A stretch of DNA of 64,000 nt from Morchella semilibera (lineage: Eukaryota > Ascomycota > Pezizomycetes > Pezizales > Morchellaceae), in the NCBI GenBank assembly GCA_009192285.1, contig WBVU01000022.1, positions 480,728 to 544,727 on the forward strand, given 5' to 3'. Positions 35,286 through 48,143 of this stretch are shown here, one piece after another. Position 1 is the first letter of the stretch, and each line of letters begins with the position of its first letter. The notes under the pieces were generated by a model. That model did not search any database. It was not told the origin of the DNA and worked only from the letters and a program-made list of their open reading frames with translations. The translations under genes and the position numbers were made by a program.

Positions 35286-38200
35286 AGTCAGTACGGGGTT
35301 GACCCCCGACCTCAGAGAAAGATCAATCAAACAGTGAAGAGTGATAAAGTACGTTTGAAAGAAGCGGAGTCAACAGGAATCTCTGGTTCAATGGATCCCG
35401 CCCTCAAGGGCCGTTCGACAAAAGGCTCTGAGGAAGTAGGTTGACCACTTGTGGTAGACATGGCAAGGCGTTATTTCTTCCTTGAGATGAGAGTAGATGA
35501 ACGAAATAGGGAGAGAAAAAGGCAACAGTGTGTTGTCCTGGAGGGGGGGGGGGGGTAGATGGATTGGGGGGGTTGTGTTTGATGGGTGTGGATGGAGGAA
35601 TTGCGCCTCTCTTTAATTCTACGCGTTGCGGGGTTAACCTTACCCTCATGAGATAAAAAAAGAGGACCCACCCTCCCGGAACCCGGGGGCGACCTCTATA
35701 CGGCGAGGCGCGTGAAGTTATTGACTGGTATACAAGTACATGTATATAAAGTACACAGGAGGACTCGGGAAAGAGTCTCGTCCACCCCCTGTTGGGAAGC
35801 GCGCCCCATGAAGTAATACATACCCTACTTGTATTAATTAATCACCGTTGGCGCAGTGCTCCGACCCACTACATGACACCCCACCAATCCCCCACTTCCT
35901 CCCACATGAGTACCTACATGTACTTTTGTATACGTACATGTAGGTACGAGACACTATCGGGTACTCTACAAGGACCCCTACCGATAGCCTGGTTTGACAA
36001 GTCACCTGGGATAATTGCAGAAATATGTTAAGTGGAGGTCATAAGCGATCACTCGCGATGTATATATCGAGTGATTGTTCATGTCTTGTGTGCCGACATT
36101 TTTGTTGCTACTGCCGTGGTCATCTAATTATAAGCATGGGGACAGGTACCTAATAATATCGCGGTAAGAGCCAGAGTCCATGTACTGACCTTAGAGAGAC
36201 TGTAAGTAGTTCATTTTTGTGGTAGCCCCTGAGATAGAGCTACTCTCTACTCTACATCCGGCCCCGTTGTGACACCCGGGCCCGCGTGGTGGCGCTTATC
36301 GATTTTATGCTATCTCTACATGTATGTGCTAGCGGATACACAATGGAGCCCATACGCAATAAAAGACAATACCCCGCCCCGCTTGGTGTTATGAGGCTCA
36401 TCACGTTCACAGGAACAATTTCGCGGCATGAAGATGTCTTAGTGGTCGATCCTTTCTATCATATCAAATGCGAGGGGCCCGTGGCGATAAAGGAATGAAT
36501 TTCCAGTGGGTTATATATATATGGGTAGGTATCCCCAAGCTATAGATAGGGGTCAGGAACGAGAGTGATCGGCGGAAAAAGGCGACTAGGCCAGATGACG
36601 AGGAAATCCTGTGATTAAGATCGTGGGATAATGTAAAAAATGATTACCGTACGTGATCGCAGAGGGATTTATAGATAGGTCTATGGAGCTACATGTACTA
36701 CACTGTCCGGCTGCAAATAAAGCCCTAATCATGTACATATCATCTTCCTAAGTTAAGATTCTACCTGCTCAATAGAATCCCTTCATAAATATGATCATGC
36801 GAGCGGGGAAATGCGAAAAATATGTTTAATATGCCTTATAACATTACTAACAGACAGAATTCCGAAGAGAAAGATTTGGGGTGAAGGTTTGCGTGCGGCA
36901 AGGAGAATTTCTGTGGCCAGCGGAATTAATGGTACACGTGTGATTGGGTTCTCTTTTTTCTGTTGGTTGAACGGATTATGCCCGTATATTATAACATTGC
37001 TGTGTATAGGAGAGACAATCCGATATATATTTTCGGTAGGCGACTGAACTGCAGGCTTTCATTCACAAATGTGGTATCTGAGGCGGTACTCAAGATCGTC
37101 TTAATGCAAAATGTTATCACACCAGGATAGCACGATATCATAATATAAATTCTCTCTCAGTCCCCTCCATATCTCAGGGCTGTATTGGTGAAAGTTTTCT
37201 CCCTATTCGACAGGTTCCATCTATGTCATTTCCGCTTCGGATTGAGAGATGGTTGTTCAGGCATTGCTTCAGGATGGACGGTAAAGAGCGAGGCTAATTA
37301 CGATCATTGTCTCATGAAATTTTTGATGTATTGGGTTGCGGCGGGAATATGGGGCGTTTCTATAGGGGCTGGCTATGTCAAATGTTGTGAATTGTGCAAG
37401 GGTTATGAAGGTACGACAAGAGCGGGGTGGTAGTTTTTTTTTTTTTTTGTTTACATCATTAATTGTATCTAGGAGCGGGATTGTAGTCCGGGGTTAGTAT
37501 TTTTGGAGACTTTCTAGTATGTCCTCGGGCGAGTCTAGACTGGTAAGTAGCCCTAAGAGGTCGGAAACCCCTAGTGATAGAGATCCTCATTGGAAGGAAT
37601 ACGAGAGTAATTACTCATTTACAAACAAAAATCAAGCTCCTTATATACCGTTTTCTTCCTTGTCACTGTTCTTAGTGAGATAAGCACCATTTAGGTTTCC
37701 CGGTAGCTTCGGAAAGAGGTTTTAGGGCCTAGGTTTTTAATGGATCCCAGCTTTAACCAATGGTCAAAAAAAAGAAAAAAGAAAATAGAGCTTCTCAGGA
37801 AAATTCTCTATCGTCTCAAGTATTTCATGGTCATATGTGGCGTTTCAGGCTGGACTGATTCTGCATATGATGCATAGGGTACTACGTCATAAAAGAGTAA
37901 GTGAGTACAGTATGAAAGAATGGGGTGAAATCACTACAAGGACTATGGGGTTTGGTGACAAGTACCGAATTAAACTGGCATTAGAGGAAGAATAGTACTG
38001 TGTATTACCGCATTACAAATCCAACGCCTCTTTTTGGTACTGTAATTATAAGTACCTAGAGTACAGCGGTAGTTATCTACCTTTCAGAAAAGAGGCTCTA
38101 GCTTTGTTATTCTCGGAACGACGCATTCGTAAGCACAAATCAATGTCGCGGTCCTCCGTCTCAATTATGGGCTCTCCCACCTTGGGTGGGAGAGAGTACC

Positions 38201-39975
38201 ATACAAGCGACATTGACTCAGAAAAAATATTTTATACTCTAACTCAACAACAAAGAATGATTTTAAAAAATCCGAGGAGGTAAGATGATAGGTCAGTTAA
38301 GACTGAGTTAATCTATGTAGTAAAATTAAAAGGTGTTGTGGTTGATGAGCTATAAGCGGCCAAACTTGGGGTGTTCAAATTAAACTACTCCGCCTCAAGG
38401 ATTCCCTCGTATCTTGGTGGGCTAAAAGCCGTATACGTACGTGGTGGAGCCTGAAGTCAACCAAAAGGGCTTCAGGACATCTTTTCAAGCTCACTACTGA
38501 AGCCGGTGGATACCTGTGGATTTTCCTAGCAATGGAATAGTTTAAAAACCGATAAACCAGTGTAGAAAAAAAAATGAGTAGAGTATGTACTAATCCTAAG
38601 GGCCCCCCAAAATGAATTTAGACGGGCGAGTATCATTTACCATGCATGGGTGCGTCTGATTATATATTAACTATTACACCTAAACTCCCGCTAGAGATCG
38701 GCGAACTTGTATCTATTTCGGGTCCTTCTCCCGAGCTGTAGCTCGGGCGGCCGAGTTACGCATGAGAAGTAACGCCACTGAGCTATAGACTATAGTCGCC
38801 AATGATGTGAATTTATATAATACGAAAATTTATAGACCTATAGTCTATCGGTACTAAGTAATACACCTCGCTATCGTGATTTGGTATCTCGGAGAGGTAC
38901 AACTGTCCTTCTCCACCAAAGATTATTTGCTGTCTCGTATACCTATTTGCTGTCTCACAGGGGTTTTGGTTCCAAGTATATCATAAGTAACGGGGCGCGA
39001 CTGTATTACTTTCCCCAGAAAGTCAGAAACAGGGGGGGGGGGGAAAGAAAAAAAAGAGAATTAAAAAACAGCGATATTTAGAAGGAGCGATAGACTATGA
39101 TCCAGGTGACAGGCTAAACCACAATCATCTATGGTACTGATAACTGTCAATCTACAACTGAGGTTTTTTGATCTACCTAACCGTTTCTTGATGGGGATCG
39201 AACTTACTCAACCCTTTATAACTGGCGCGGATATACCAAATCCTAGTAGGGCGGGCTGCGCGGGCTGTGGGGAGAGAGCTGTCAGCAGATACCTCGGGCA
39301 GTAAAAGGCTAGCTATGCTGGCAAGGTCACAATAACAACCTGAGTACCCAGGGTAGTATTGCAGACCTGTATGGAGATGGTTTATATACAGGGGTTAGTG
39401 AGGCATGATTACTTGGTGGTCGTGGTGGTTTGATACAATAAATACGAAGAAGGTCAATATACGGGGGAAATTATTGGCTATTTGTAAACATTTTCCTCGT
39501 GTGGAGGGGCCAGAGGGTCGCAATAAGCTGAATATTGAGGGCTTAATAGAGTAGTTGATTATGCAGTTGTTGCATCAGCCGTGTGGATCGAGATATCCGA
39601 CCAGAAAAACCGTTGGCCTCACCAATTAGGTGAACATGCACAGCATAGTTGAATCGCATCTACAGACGCAATCAGCTATATTAAGAACCTACGGTGAATA
39701 TATACTCAGTAGGAAGGTTTTGTGGAGAAAATACTACTATGAGTGTTCGAGGCTCAGTTATAAGTACGTATACGTGCTGTTCGTCTGAGTTTTATATCTG
39801 TGGCTCGAACACTCTCCAGAATGTGGACGCCGGTCGGTCAGCCAAGGTTTCTCTCACCTTTTAAACGCTCGCGCGGCCCTGCTGCCTCTGGCGATAGACG
39901 CATGTTTAATTGCATGTACCTGGGGTATGTATGTATATCTATAAGAAGAGATTGACTTTTAATGGTAACGCCCGG

Positions 39976-40446
39976 TGATGGGCACGAGACAGGTTACCTC
40001 GAGACTTCGTGCAATATATTTCCTTTCTGCTCTCTTACTTTTCCCCAGATAGTTAGCAATGACATGTCTTCATACTATTATATCTTTAGGTTATGAGCCC
40101 GGCCAGGTCATTAAACCTGAACAACACTACTTCAAACATCCCCCACATACAAAACAAGAAGACACAAGACAAGACCGACCAAAGATGTCTCGGGACCTTT
40201 TTGGCTTTTTTCTACCATACAATTTGAGATTATAAACTCCTAAACGAGGGTTAGGGTTTGGCGCGCGATAGAATTCTGACCCGCCCGCCCTGGTATCAGA
40301 GTCACATATATAGGACCATGAGGTCTCGGGACTTTGTCAAGACTAGCTAGGCCCTTGTCTCGAGACTTTCGATCGAGCTCAGAATGAAAAGATACAAGAC
40401 AGGCAAGACCTGTCTACGTCTTGTCTCCTTTGTCTCGTGCCCGTCA
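39976..40446. mobile_element. TIR repeat element carrying a telobox
   Basis: The left end TGATGGGCACGAGACAG (39976-39992) mirrors the right end TGTCTCGTGCCCGTCA (40431-40446) with one mismatch. Inner CAAGACAAGAC and GTCTTGTCTC blocks are also inverted. The centre has CGAGGGTTAGGGTTTGGC. A diverged copy with the same block order lies at 51.74-52.07 kb. Non-coding, about 470 bp. Confidence 0.6.
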
Positions 40447-42120
40447 TTGCCTCTGGCTCGCGCGATCGACTAGTAAAAAGTATAGAAAATCGCGCCCGTA
40501 CTTCTAATTCTAGCTTGAATTGTCAGATTCTTCTTGTCTGCCCCGATTATGTACAGATGTCCATTTCTCGTTATTAGACAGTCTTGAGCCACGTCTAGCA
40601 ACGCTCGGAAGATGATACCGGAAAGATCCTGAGAGATATTCCGCTTTACTAAGATGCCTTATAAATTTGTTAAAGGAGTGGACTTTGTCAATTGCAATGG
40701 TTGAACCCCCCCCGAAAGGGGAGGAGGAAAAAAAAATCTAGTCTTCATTGTTAACGACTCGTATCCGGATCCAGCTAACACTAACGCTAATATTAAGGTT
40801 TCGTTAAATTTACAGTAGCTATATATATATATATAGCAGATCGGAGAAACTATATATATATGCCGCCCGCTGTAGTTGGGAAATTCGAAATTCGATACCT
40901 ACTCTGACTTGAATACCTATCTGCTTGTCTATATATTAGCTAAAACCAGCTAGGAGAGGAATTATGTAGCTATATATACTGTCCAATCTATTTAAGTTGA
41001 TCAATCGTCAAAACCTCTGGTATGAGTATGTAAAGGTAGTTGTACCATATGAGTACTTGAGGGTTCAAGCTTAAGGATGATAGCAGTTAAACCTGACTGT
41101 GCCAGTAGGTGTTTGTTCTTCCATGTCATTGGCAGCTCCCTTCCCGGTACTCCTCTATCTCGGGACTAGTTCTTTGTCTGTTTAACGTATAGTATAAAAT
41201 GCAGCTCTAACTAATATATATGCTTCGTGATTACAACGAGGAGGCTTATACTATTGAGATATATAATATAGCTATATAGTGTTATGCATATCGCTGCCTA
41301 GCGTTTACTGGTGATGATAGGGACTTGGGGTATCACCGGTGGTACTACGGTTCTAACTTAAGGGTTGCCTAATAGCCGTGTGAACCGGTTTTTGGTTTGG
41401 AGTGAACTATAACCTATCGAGAGCTTCGGTTTCCCCCGGCCACCTCCTAGTGATGCCTGGTTTTCTGGGGGGCCTTGGTGGGTGTATGGAAAAGGGGAGA
41501 GGGAGCCTTAAATACCCCTAACTAGTACCTCCAGGCAGTTACGCCCTCCCTTGCATCTAATTGCCAGAGCCGGAGGCGGGGTAGGTAACGAGATTTGTAT
41601 AAACATAGAGACGAGTGATGCCCTGTGATGGGGGCTTGGCGTTTAGGTCCTCCCAACTGGGGGATAGGTTGAATTGTAGCTATATCTTTTTTTTTTCATC
41701 GAGCAGTGCCTTGAAATAATTTTATGAAGTTGTTACTAAATATTGGTCATGACGGTATCGTGAGAAGTATAAAAAGCAATAATAGTAATAAAAAGGAGCT
41801 AAAAAAATCCGCGGGACTAGTACTTCTCCAAAAAGACGCACACTATATAAAGGGAAAAATTACATTTGGAGAATGGTATGAAATCCTCTTAGGTCCCCCG
41901 TATACGCGGTTTGGCTACAGGAAATCTTGTTGACAAAGTTCTGAGTTTCAGTCCTCGTAGCTCCCCAACTTCCCTCGAATCCACAAAAACCCATAACGAT
42001 GCTCCACGCACAAACAGTCGACTACCAAACACCACCGAACCGCCAGAACACTAGAAAAAAAGGAACATGCAGTAGAGAGACACCCAACACAAGCGACCTA
42101 TTTCAGAAAAGGCCGAGACA

Positions 42121-42169
42121 GATAGAGACAGAGAGAGATAAATAAAAAGAGAGAGAGAAGAGAGAGAGA

Positions 42170-42244
<75 letters not shown>

Positions 42245-42263
42245 GAGGGAGGGAGAGAGAGAG
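42121..42263. repeat. (GA)n microsatellite ending in poly-G
   Basis: About 140 bp of almost pure AG dinucleotides, with a 12-nt guanine run near 42235-42246, then more GAGA. It lies 110 bp beyond the stop codon of the NACHT-ankyrin gene, within its likely 3' flank. Confidence 0.9.
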
Positions 42264-42374
42264 TATACCATGAGTGAGTTTATTCCGGATGACGAAATGT
42301 ACGTTGCGGCGTTGAACTACTTTTGTTTAACCAATACCCAAAGGTGTTGATACAGGTTGGATATAGATGGTTTT

Positions 42375-45300
42375 TCATCGCATTGCTTTTCGTATACGTA
42401 GGAGAGATATCATATCTGGCCGTCGATCTCGCAAAGCGACTCCCAGTGCCGTGTGCCCATCATTGTCCATTTTGTTGAGATCTATCCCCTCTGCGCTAAG
42501 TAGAATGCGCAAGAGTTCCTCATTGCGGTTCTTCGTAGCCAGCAATAGTGGTGTGTTGCCATCGCTGCCAGCTTTGTTCACGTCCACGCCGTCCACAGCC
42601 AGGAGAAAGCGGACAGTCTCTGTACGGCCCAGCCCCACAGCATGAAGCAGTGGTGTCCGGTCGTGCTCCCCCGCAGCTCTGTTCACATCCACTCCCTTCG
42701 CGGCCAAGAGCATGGTCAGGATTGCATCGCCCCCCCACTTTGCTGCCACTGTAAGTGGTGTATCACCGCCGGGGACCGTTTTATTTACGTCCACACCTTC
42801 CGCAGCTAACAGGACTTGCACAATATCTTGGTACCCTCCTCGCACAGCATAGGCCAATGGTGTGAGCGTATGAGCACCAGCGATTCTATTGACATCAATT
42901 CCTTCCGCAGCCAATAACATACACACAATATCCTTTGCGCCCTGAATGGATGCGCGCGTTATTGGTGTGCCGTCGGAGTTAGCTGCCTGGTTCACATCCA
43001 CAACTCCTCCCATCGAAAGGATCATGCGTATTATATCCTTATTGCTAATATACACAGCTCTTGCCAGTGCTGTGTCGCCCTCAAAAGATGTTTTGTTTAT
43101 TTCCACTCCTTTCGCGGCCAACAGAACCCGCACTACCTCCAGTTTGTTATAACGCACGGAATTTAGCAGCGGTGATCGACCAGAGTTATCAGGCTTATTC
43201 ACATCCACTCCTTCTGTCGCCAATAGAACCCGAACTACCTCCGCGTAGCCCATCTCCGAAGATGCGGATAGCGGTGAACGGCCGAAGTTGTCGGTCATAT
43301 TCGCGTCCACTCCCTCCGCCGCCAATAGAATCCGCACTGCCTCGAAATGGCCTCTCTCCGAAAGAACGAGTAGCAGTGGGCGGCCGGAGTCGTCGGCCCT
43401 ATTCACATCCACTCCTTTCGCCGCCAATAGAATCCGCAATACCCCCAAATGGCCATTCTCTGAAGAAGCGAGCAGCGGTGAGCGGCCGGAGCTGTCGGCC
43501 CTATTCAAATCCACTCCTTTCGCCGCTGATAGAATCCGGACTACCTCCACATGGCCATTCTCTGAAGAAGCGAGCAGCGGTGAGCGGCCGGAGCTGTCGG
43601 CCCTATTCACATCCACTCCTTTCGCCGCTGATAGAATCCGGACTACCTCCACATGGCCACTCTCTGAAGAAGCGAGTAGCGGTGAGCGGCCGGAGTCTTC
43701 GACCCTATTCACATTCACTCCCTCCGCTGCTAACAGAGCCTGCGTGGTCTCCACATGACCGTTCGCCGCAGAAATGAATAACGCTGAGCGGCCGGAGCTG
43801 CCGACCCTGTTCACATCCACTCCTTTCGCCATCAATAGAATCCGAACCACGTCCACATGACCATTCCCCGAAGAAATAAATAGCGGTGAGCGGCCGGAGG
43901 TGTCGGTCTTGTTCACATCAGCCCCCGCAGCCAGCAACATCTGCACCACACCCGCATGGCCATTCTCCGAAGAAATAAATAGCGGTAAGCGGCCGGAGGT
44001 GTCGGTCTTGTTCACATCAGCCCCTGCAGCAAGCAACATCTGCACCACCCCCGCATGGCCATTCTCCGAAGAAATAAATAGCGGTGAGCGGCCGGAGGTG
44101 TCGGCCTTGTTCACATCAGCCCCCGCAGCCAGCAACATCTGCACCACCCCCGCATTGCCATTCCCCGAAGAAATAAATAGCGGTGAGCGCCGGCCGGAGG
44201 TGTCGGTCTTGTTCACATCAGCCCCAGCAGCCAGCAACATCTGCACCACCCCCGCGCTACCATGCATTACAGCCTTTGTGAGTAGCGTATCACCATCGGC
44301 TCCCATTTCGTCCAGACGAGCCCCTTCCCTGGAAAGCACCGCTTTTATTGCCTCCCCATAGTGATTGATCGCGGTTTTGTTCAGCGGTGTGTGATATTTG
44401 CTGCCTCCCCCCATATCAGAACTCCCCACAGCCAGTAACATCTGTATAACCTCCTCATTACCACATCCCAAAGCTTTCCACAGCAGGGTCTTATATTTGC
44501 GCCCCGCCTTCTTCATATCCATTCCTTGTACCTCCAATAGCATCCGCACTATCTGCGCATAACCCTTCTCCACAGCTACGCATAGAGGCGTATTACCTCT
44601 GCTATCCTCCTTGTTTAAATCCACTCCTTTCGCGGTAAGCAGGGTGCGCACAATGCTCTCGTTGTTTAGCAAGGTGGCACACAAGAGCGGGGTTTCTCCA
44701 TGGACTCCGCATGGACTGGTACTATTAATTTGCGAAATATCCCCTGATAGGATTTTCTCGACAACGTCTTGCAGCCCGTAATAACACGCCGCCCATAACG
44801 GGGTGAAACCGATAGATACACCTTCCTGAAAAATCCGTTTCTGGAGTGCCACTCTGGCCCATCTACCAAAGGCTGCTGAGGAGTTCATGAATTCCATGCA
44901 CGTCTCAATGCTTCGGGCACCTGACAATCGGAAATGAGCAAACCAGCTCGAAGCCGAGTATTCCCGAAGCTCCCAGAGTAGAGAATGCTGATCCACATCA
45001 ATATGATCACATATAAATGATCTCATGCAAATTTCGGCCATTCTTCCATGGCCCAAATCTGGGACGAATTCGGCGTGTCTTTGTAAATATTCTTGTACAG
45101 AGAAGTGAGCGAATCGGAGAGTGTCAAGCTTCTCATCATAAACAACGAGGTTCTGACAGACGTCGAGGACGTCTTGCAACACCAACTCAAGCTGACCCCT
45201 ATATGGAGAATCTTTTCCCCGCTCCACTGCCAAAGACTGGATTATTGTCTCGGGTGAACAAGGGGTCTCGGCGAAGAATATCCAGCTCAAGACTCTCTTG

Positions 45301-47808
45301 GCTATAGATCTATCGGAACCGTAATGTTTGTCGATTTTTGAGAGTATGCGGTCGTAGGTTTTATCCAAGCTCTCCGGTAAAGTATCAAGTGCCGCGCGAA
45401 CTTGTTCTGTAGTACGTTCTTCGCAAATGGCAATAATTTGAAACTGAGCCCACATAAACCTAGATCGTATGTTAGAGAACATGCAGCCTATTATATCAAC
45501 GTAAACAGTAGTGAACGTACATTCCATTCGCCTTTTCTTGTAGCCGCGAGATGACAAAGCCCTTGAACTCTGGGGTCACATTACTGCCTTTGAGCAATGG
45601 TTTATCCACACACTGGGGCTGCGAGCGGCGCTCGATCTCCGATTGGATATAGATATCGATATCTGCTTTATTGTCGCTCTCCTCAATATAATGATTGGAG
45701 TGGTCAAATAATGTTTCTCTAATATCCTGGATGTCACGGCCGGTCACAAAGATCTTGACGGACCGTGTTCTTTTTACGATTTCGTCGAGAGCACAAAACA
45801 AAGCCCTTCGCTCTTTATCGTTGCATTCATCAAGTGCGTCGATCATAATTGTAGTCTTCGTGTATCCGTCGCATAGTTTAATGATCAAATCCCTACACTC
45901 CTCAACGTCGGGGGGGCCAGACGAATGTCCCTGCTCTTCTCGTTCCATATATACTGATAATACCTCGGTTGGTACTAGAACCCCGCCCATTGAGAGGCAG
46001 AGTTGTTTTATTATCGCTCTGAGAATAGATCCCGGATCGTTCCTCCCTTCCTCGCTATAGTGGCAGTAGAAGTAAGCTGCCGCGTGCCCTTTGTGTTGGT
46101 ACATCTTTAACTCGTCAAGGACGTTATCAATAACCTTGGAGCTATGCAAAGTCAGCTTAATTTCTAGAAGAAGAGAGTAAATTTGGGTAAGCCTACGCAA
46201 GGTAGCTTTTGCCACAACCAGCTAAGTAACAAGAAAGTTAGTTTTGGTACCGGACGGAAATGTTTCGGGGTTCAGGGCCGCAAAATGTATTAGAAAATAA
46301 ACTGGATGCACTTACGACCCCCTCGTAGCCAGAAAATGGAGGACTTTTCAGACGTCTTCCACTTGCCGTATTTTTCATGTTCCAACAACCAGCCACCAGT
46401 ACCTTCACGGCGGTGCTTATGAAAGTAATCATGATGACTAGCGAAGGGCATGCTCGAAAGCCACGCCAATATCTTTAGGTATCGGTCCTCTATACACGTT
46501 AGTGAGAGCACCGAATCACTAGCAACAAGGGGGGGTGTAACCTACTCTGAACTAGAGAGAAAATGCTCTCCATCCCAAAAAGAAGGCATTTAAGATTCTG
46601 TGATGTTTCCATCTGATCTGCCACGTGTTAGCGTTTTCAAGCCACCGGGCAGAATTCAACAAACTATAGATACCTAAGCGACCGGCATGTGCGGCTGCAT
46701 TCATCGGGGGGTGGTCAGCAAATATGTTGTGGTACCTCGCGCAGGACGGGAAAGTGATATCAAACCTTCTTTTTCTGCAACCTCAGAATTCCCAATGACT
46801 TTTTTTTCCATATCTGCAATTGTTTCCAGCTTTCCTGCTGATCCGTCAAGGAAGCTGTCCCATATTTGCTCTGGACCAAGTTAATATATGTATCCAATTT
46901 ATTAGAATGATATACCTTACTGGAAGTGCTCTCATGGAGATAGTCGCCGGCATACGTTAAGTACTCCAAAATCGAGACGTATAGGTTGACAATTGAGTCA
47001 GTCAGTTGCTCATTGATCTGGAGACCCATTGAGATGTATAGCCTCTCATAGATATCACAACAGCAAAGGATTCGTATAAGGCCCGATAACCCGTCTGCAA
47101 TAGATTTCATATTATCAGTGTATGCTGTCCCCACCTAAAATGATAAGCACATGAGCACACGTTTGTTGCACCCTAAACATAGAATGGGTAGCCGCTAATG
47201 GGCATATATCCCCGTGGAATATTTACCTTTAGGATAAACCTGAACCCAGCCCATGCAAGTGCCACGATATCGGGATGGTGTTGAATAGCTATGTCACCAA
47301 TCAGGGCGTACTTGTTTAATTGCTCGATGACAGAATCTAAATAAAATACTGTTTGTCCGGATTTGGTCTTATAAGACCAACGCTTTTCATCGCATTTTTC
47401 TTTTCGTTTCTGAATGTCTTGAATGAAAGATTCGATTAGATTGATATCACACTTCTCGCCAAGATTGGGATCCTTTCGAGTCTTCTGTTGATATTGCGCC
47501 CAAGCACTATCCCAAAGGGTCATATTCCCTCTGGGGGTTCCTTCTGGCCTAGGTGAAGTATCAGGTTCCCTATACCCTTTATTAGCATTCGATACCAAGT
47601 GGTTGCATAGTGGCGGAACAAGCACATACCGACCACTCAATGGATTAACCACTGGAGCATCTAGTATGGCAGGTGCAGCAGTTAAGGTTGGAGGCAGGGC
47701 TGGGGGTGTGGGTGTGGGGGCGAGAGTAGCTGCTGCCGAGGTTCCGGAATCAACCCTATTAATCTCACTAGTGAGCAACGGAGATCGAGGTATTGAGTGG
47801 TGTGTCAT
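42375..47808 (-). CDS. NACHT-ankyrin NLR-type (STAND) protein
   Basis: Eight predicted exons on the minus strand: 47808-47227, 47134-46921, 46870-46736, 46617-46546, 46489-46316, 46221-46197, 46141-45521 and 45459-42375, giving 1635 residues. All introns are GT-AG, 50-118 bp. Residues 1 to about 310 resemble the N-terminal domain of fungal NACHT NLRs (LWDSAWAQYQQK, WAGFRFILK). The linker ILAWLSSMPFASHHD and GTGGWLLEH leads to the P-loop GGPGCGKS (Lys397), carried largely by a 25-nt exon. Walker B is IMIDALDEC (499-507), followed by VTGRD and a winged-helix-like region. From about residue 820 there are 24 ankyrin repeats, many nearly identical. Such proteins act in fungal non-self recognition and programmed cell death (family knowledge). 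The start is provisional: an open exon at 48143-48004 with a good donor, and an acceptor at 47925, suggest a longer N terminus, but I could not resolve its join. Confidence 0.88.
43440..43740 (-). repeat. Tandem 99-bp ankyrin-coding repeats, array B
   Basis: Three consecutive 99-bp units code for GRSPLLASSENGHVEVVRI then LSAAKGVDVNRADSS with few changes. Neighbouring units drift in sequence. Part of the NLR ankyrin domain; the high DNA identity suggests recent duplication or gene conversion. Confidence 0.8.
43866..44265 (-). repeat. Tandem 99-bp ankyrin-coding repeats, array A
   Basis: Four consecutive 99-bp units code for SPLFISSENGHAGVVQMLL then AAGADVNKTDTSGR with only scattered substitutions. 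One unit has an extra codon (Arg-Arg). They are almost identical at the DNA level, including synonymous sites. Confidence 0.85.
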
Positions 47809-48003
47809 GCCTTGAGGTTATAATGCTGTCGCCAACAAGCTCATTGTCGGATGTCGAGGGTTGAACCTTCTGATTGTGCGTCTCGGTGTCTGCTCTAAGC
47901 GAAGACGCGTACGATGGCTGCTCGCTGGAACGGTGGGCCCCATGAAGAGGCCATTAATTAGACACAATAACTAATTAGAAACGAATAGTTTGCAAATGCC
48001 CAC

Positions 48004-48143
48004 CTGTTGAGAGTTTCCTGATTAACGGGTTTCTGGTTAGGATTTAGTAGCGGGCGTCCTTTCCTCCTCGAACTATTAGCACCCATGCTATCTTTATCTA
48101 GCTTTTGGGCACCTTGGGTAATCTTGGAGCCTTTGGATCCCAT
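48004..48143 (-). CDS. Possible 5' exon of the NACHT-ankyrin gene
   Basis: An ATG at 48143 opens a 46-codon frame starting MGSKGSKITQGAQK, followed by a usable donor (AG|GTGGGC). A good acceptor (TTCCAG at 47925) with a CTAATTAA branch-like site gives a 79-bp intron in matching phase and continues as SEQPSYASSLRADTETHNQK. That frame runs on past the provisional NLR start in a different phase, so one more splice event or a different start is needed. MGSKGSK resembles an N-myristoylation signal. It may instead be a separate small gene or chance. Confidence 0.4.

Larger units (their letters stand above)
35286..42374. other. Gene-free region, 7.1 kb
   Basis: No gene is supported. The region is AT-rich from about 36 kb and holds guanine runs (near 35547 and 39031), an inverted repeat of GTACCTACATGTAC (35909-35945), a 23-bp hairpin CTCTCCCACC-TTG-GGTGGGAGAG (38172-38194), a TIR element with a telobox (39976-40446) and the GA microsatellite at 42.1-42.3 kb. 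A TAGCTCAGTGG tRNA A-box-like string near 38.77 kb (minus strand) lacks a matching acceptor stem and T arm. Confidence 0.55.

Noticed and set aside
38700-38790. tRNA-like stretch on the minus strand (TAGCTCAGTGG A-box)
   Set aside because: No pairing acceptor stem, no B-box/T arm and a 9-nt anticodon-type loop; at most a relic.
43440-44265. Regularly spaced repeats that could suggest a CRISPR array
   Set aside because: The 99-bp units are continuous, in-frame ankyrin codons without spacers, in a fungal gene.
42367-44361. Plus-strand frames with repeated Pro/Ser/Arg blocks
   Set aside because: They are the antisense of the near-identical ankyrin repeats, which explains their internal repetition.
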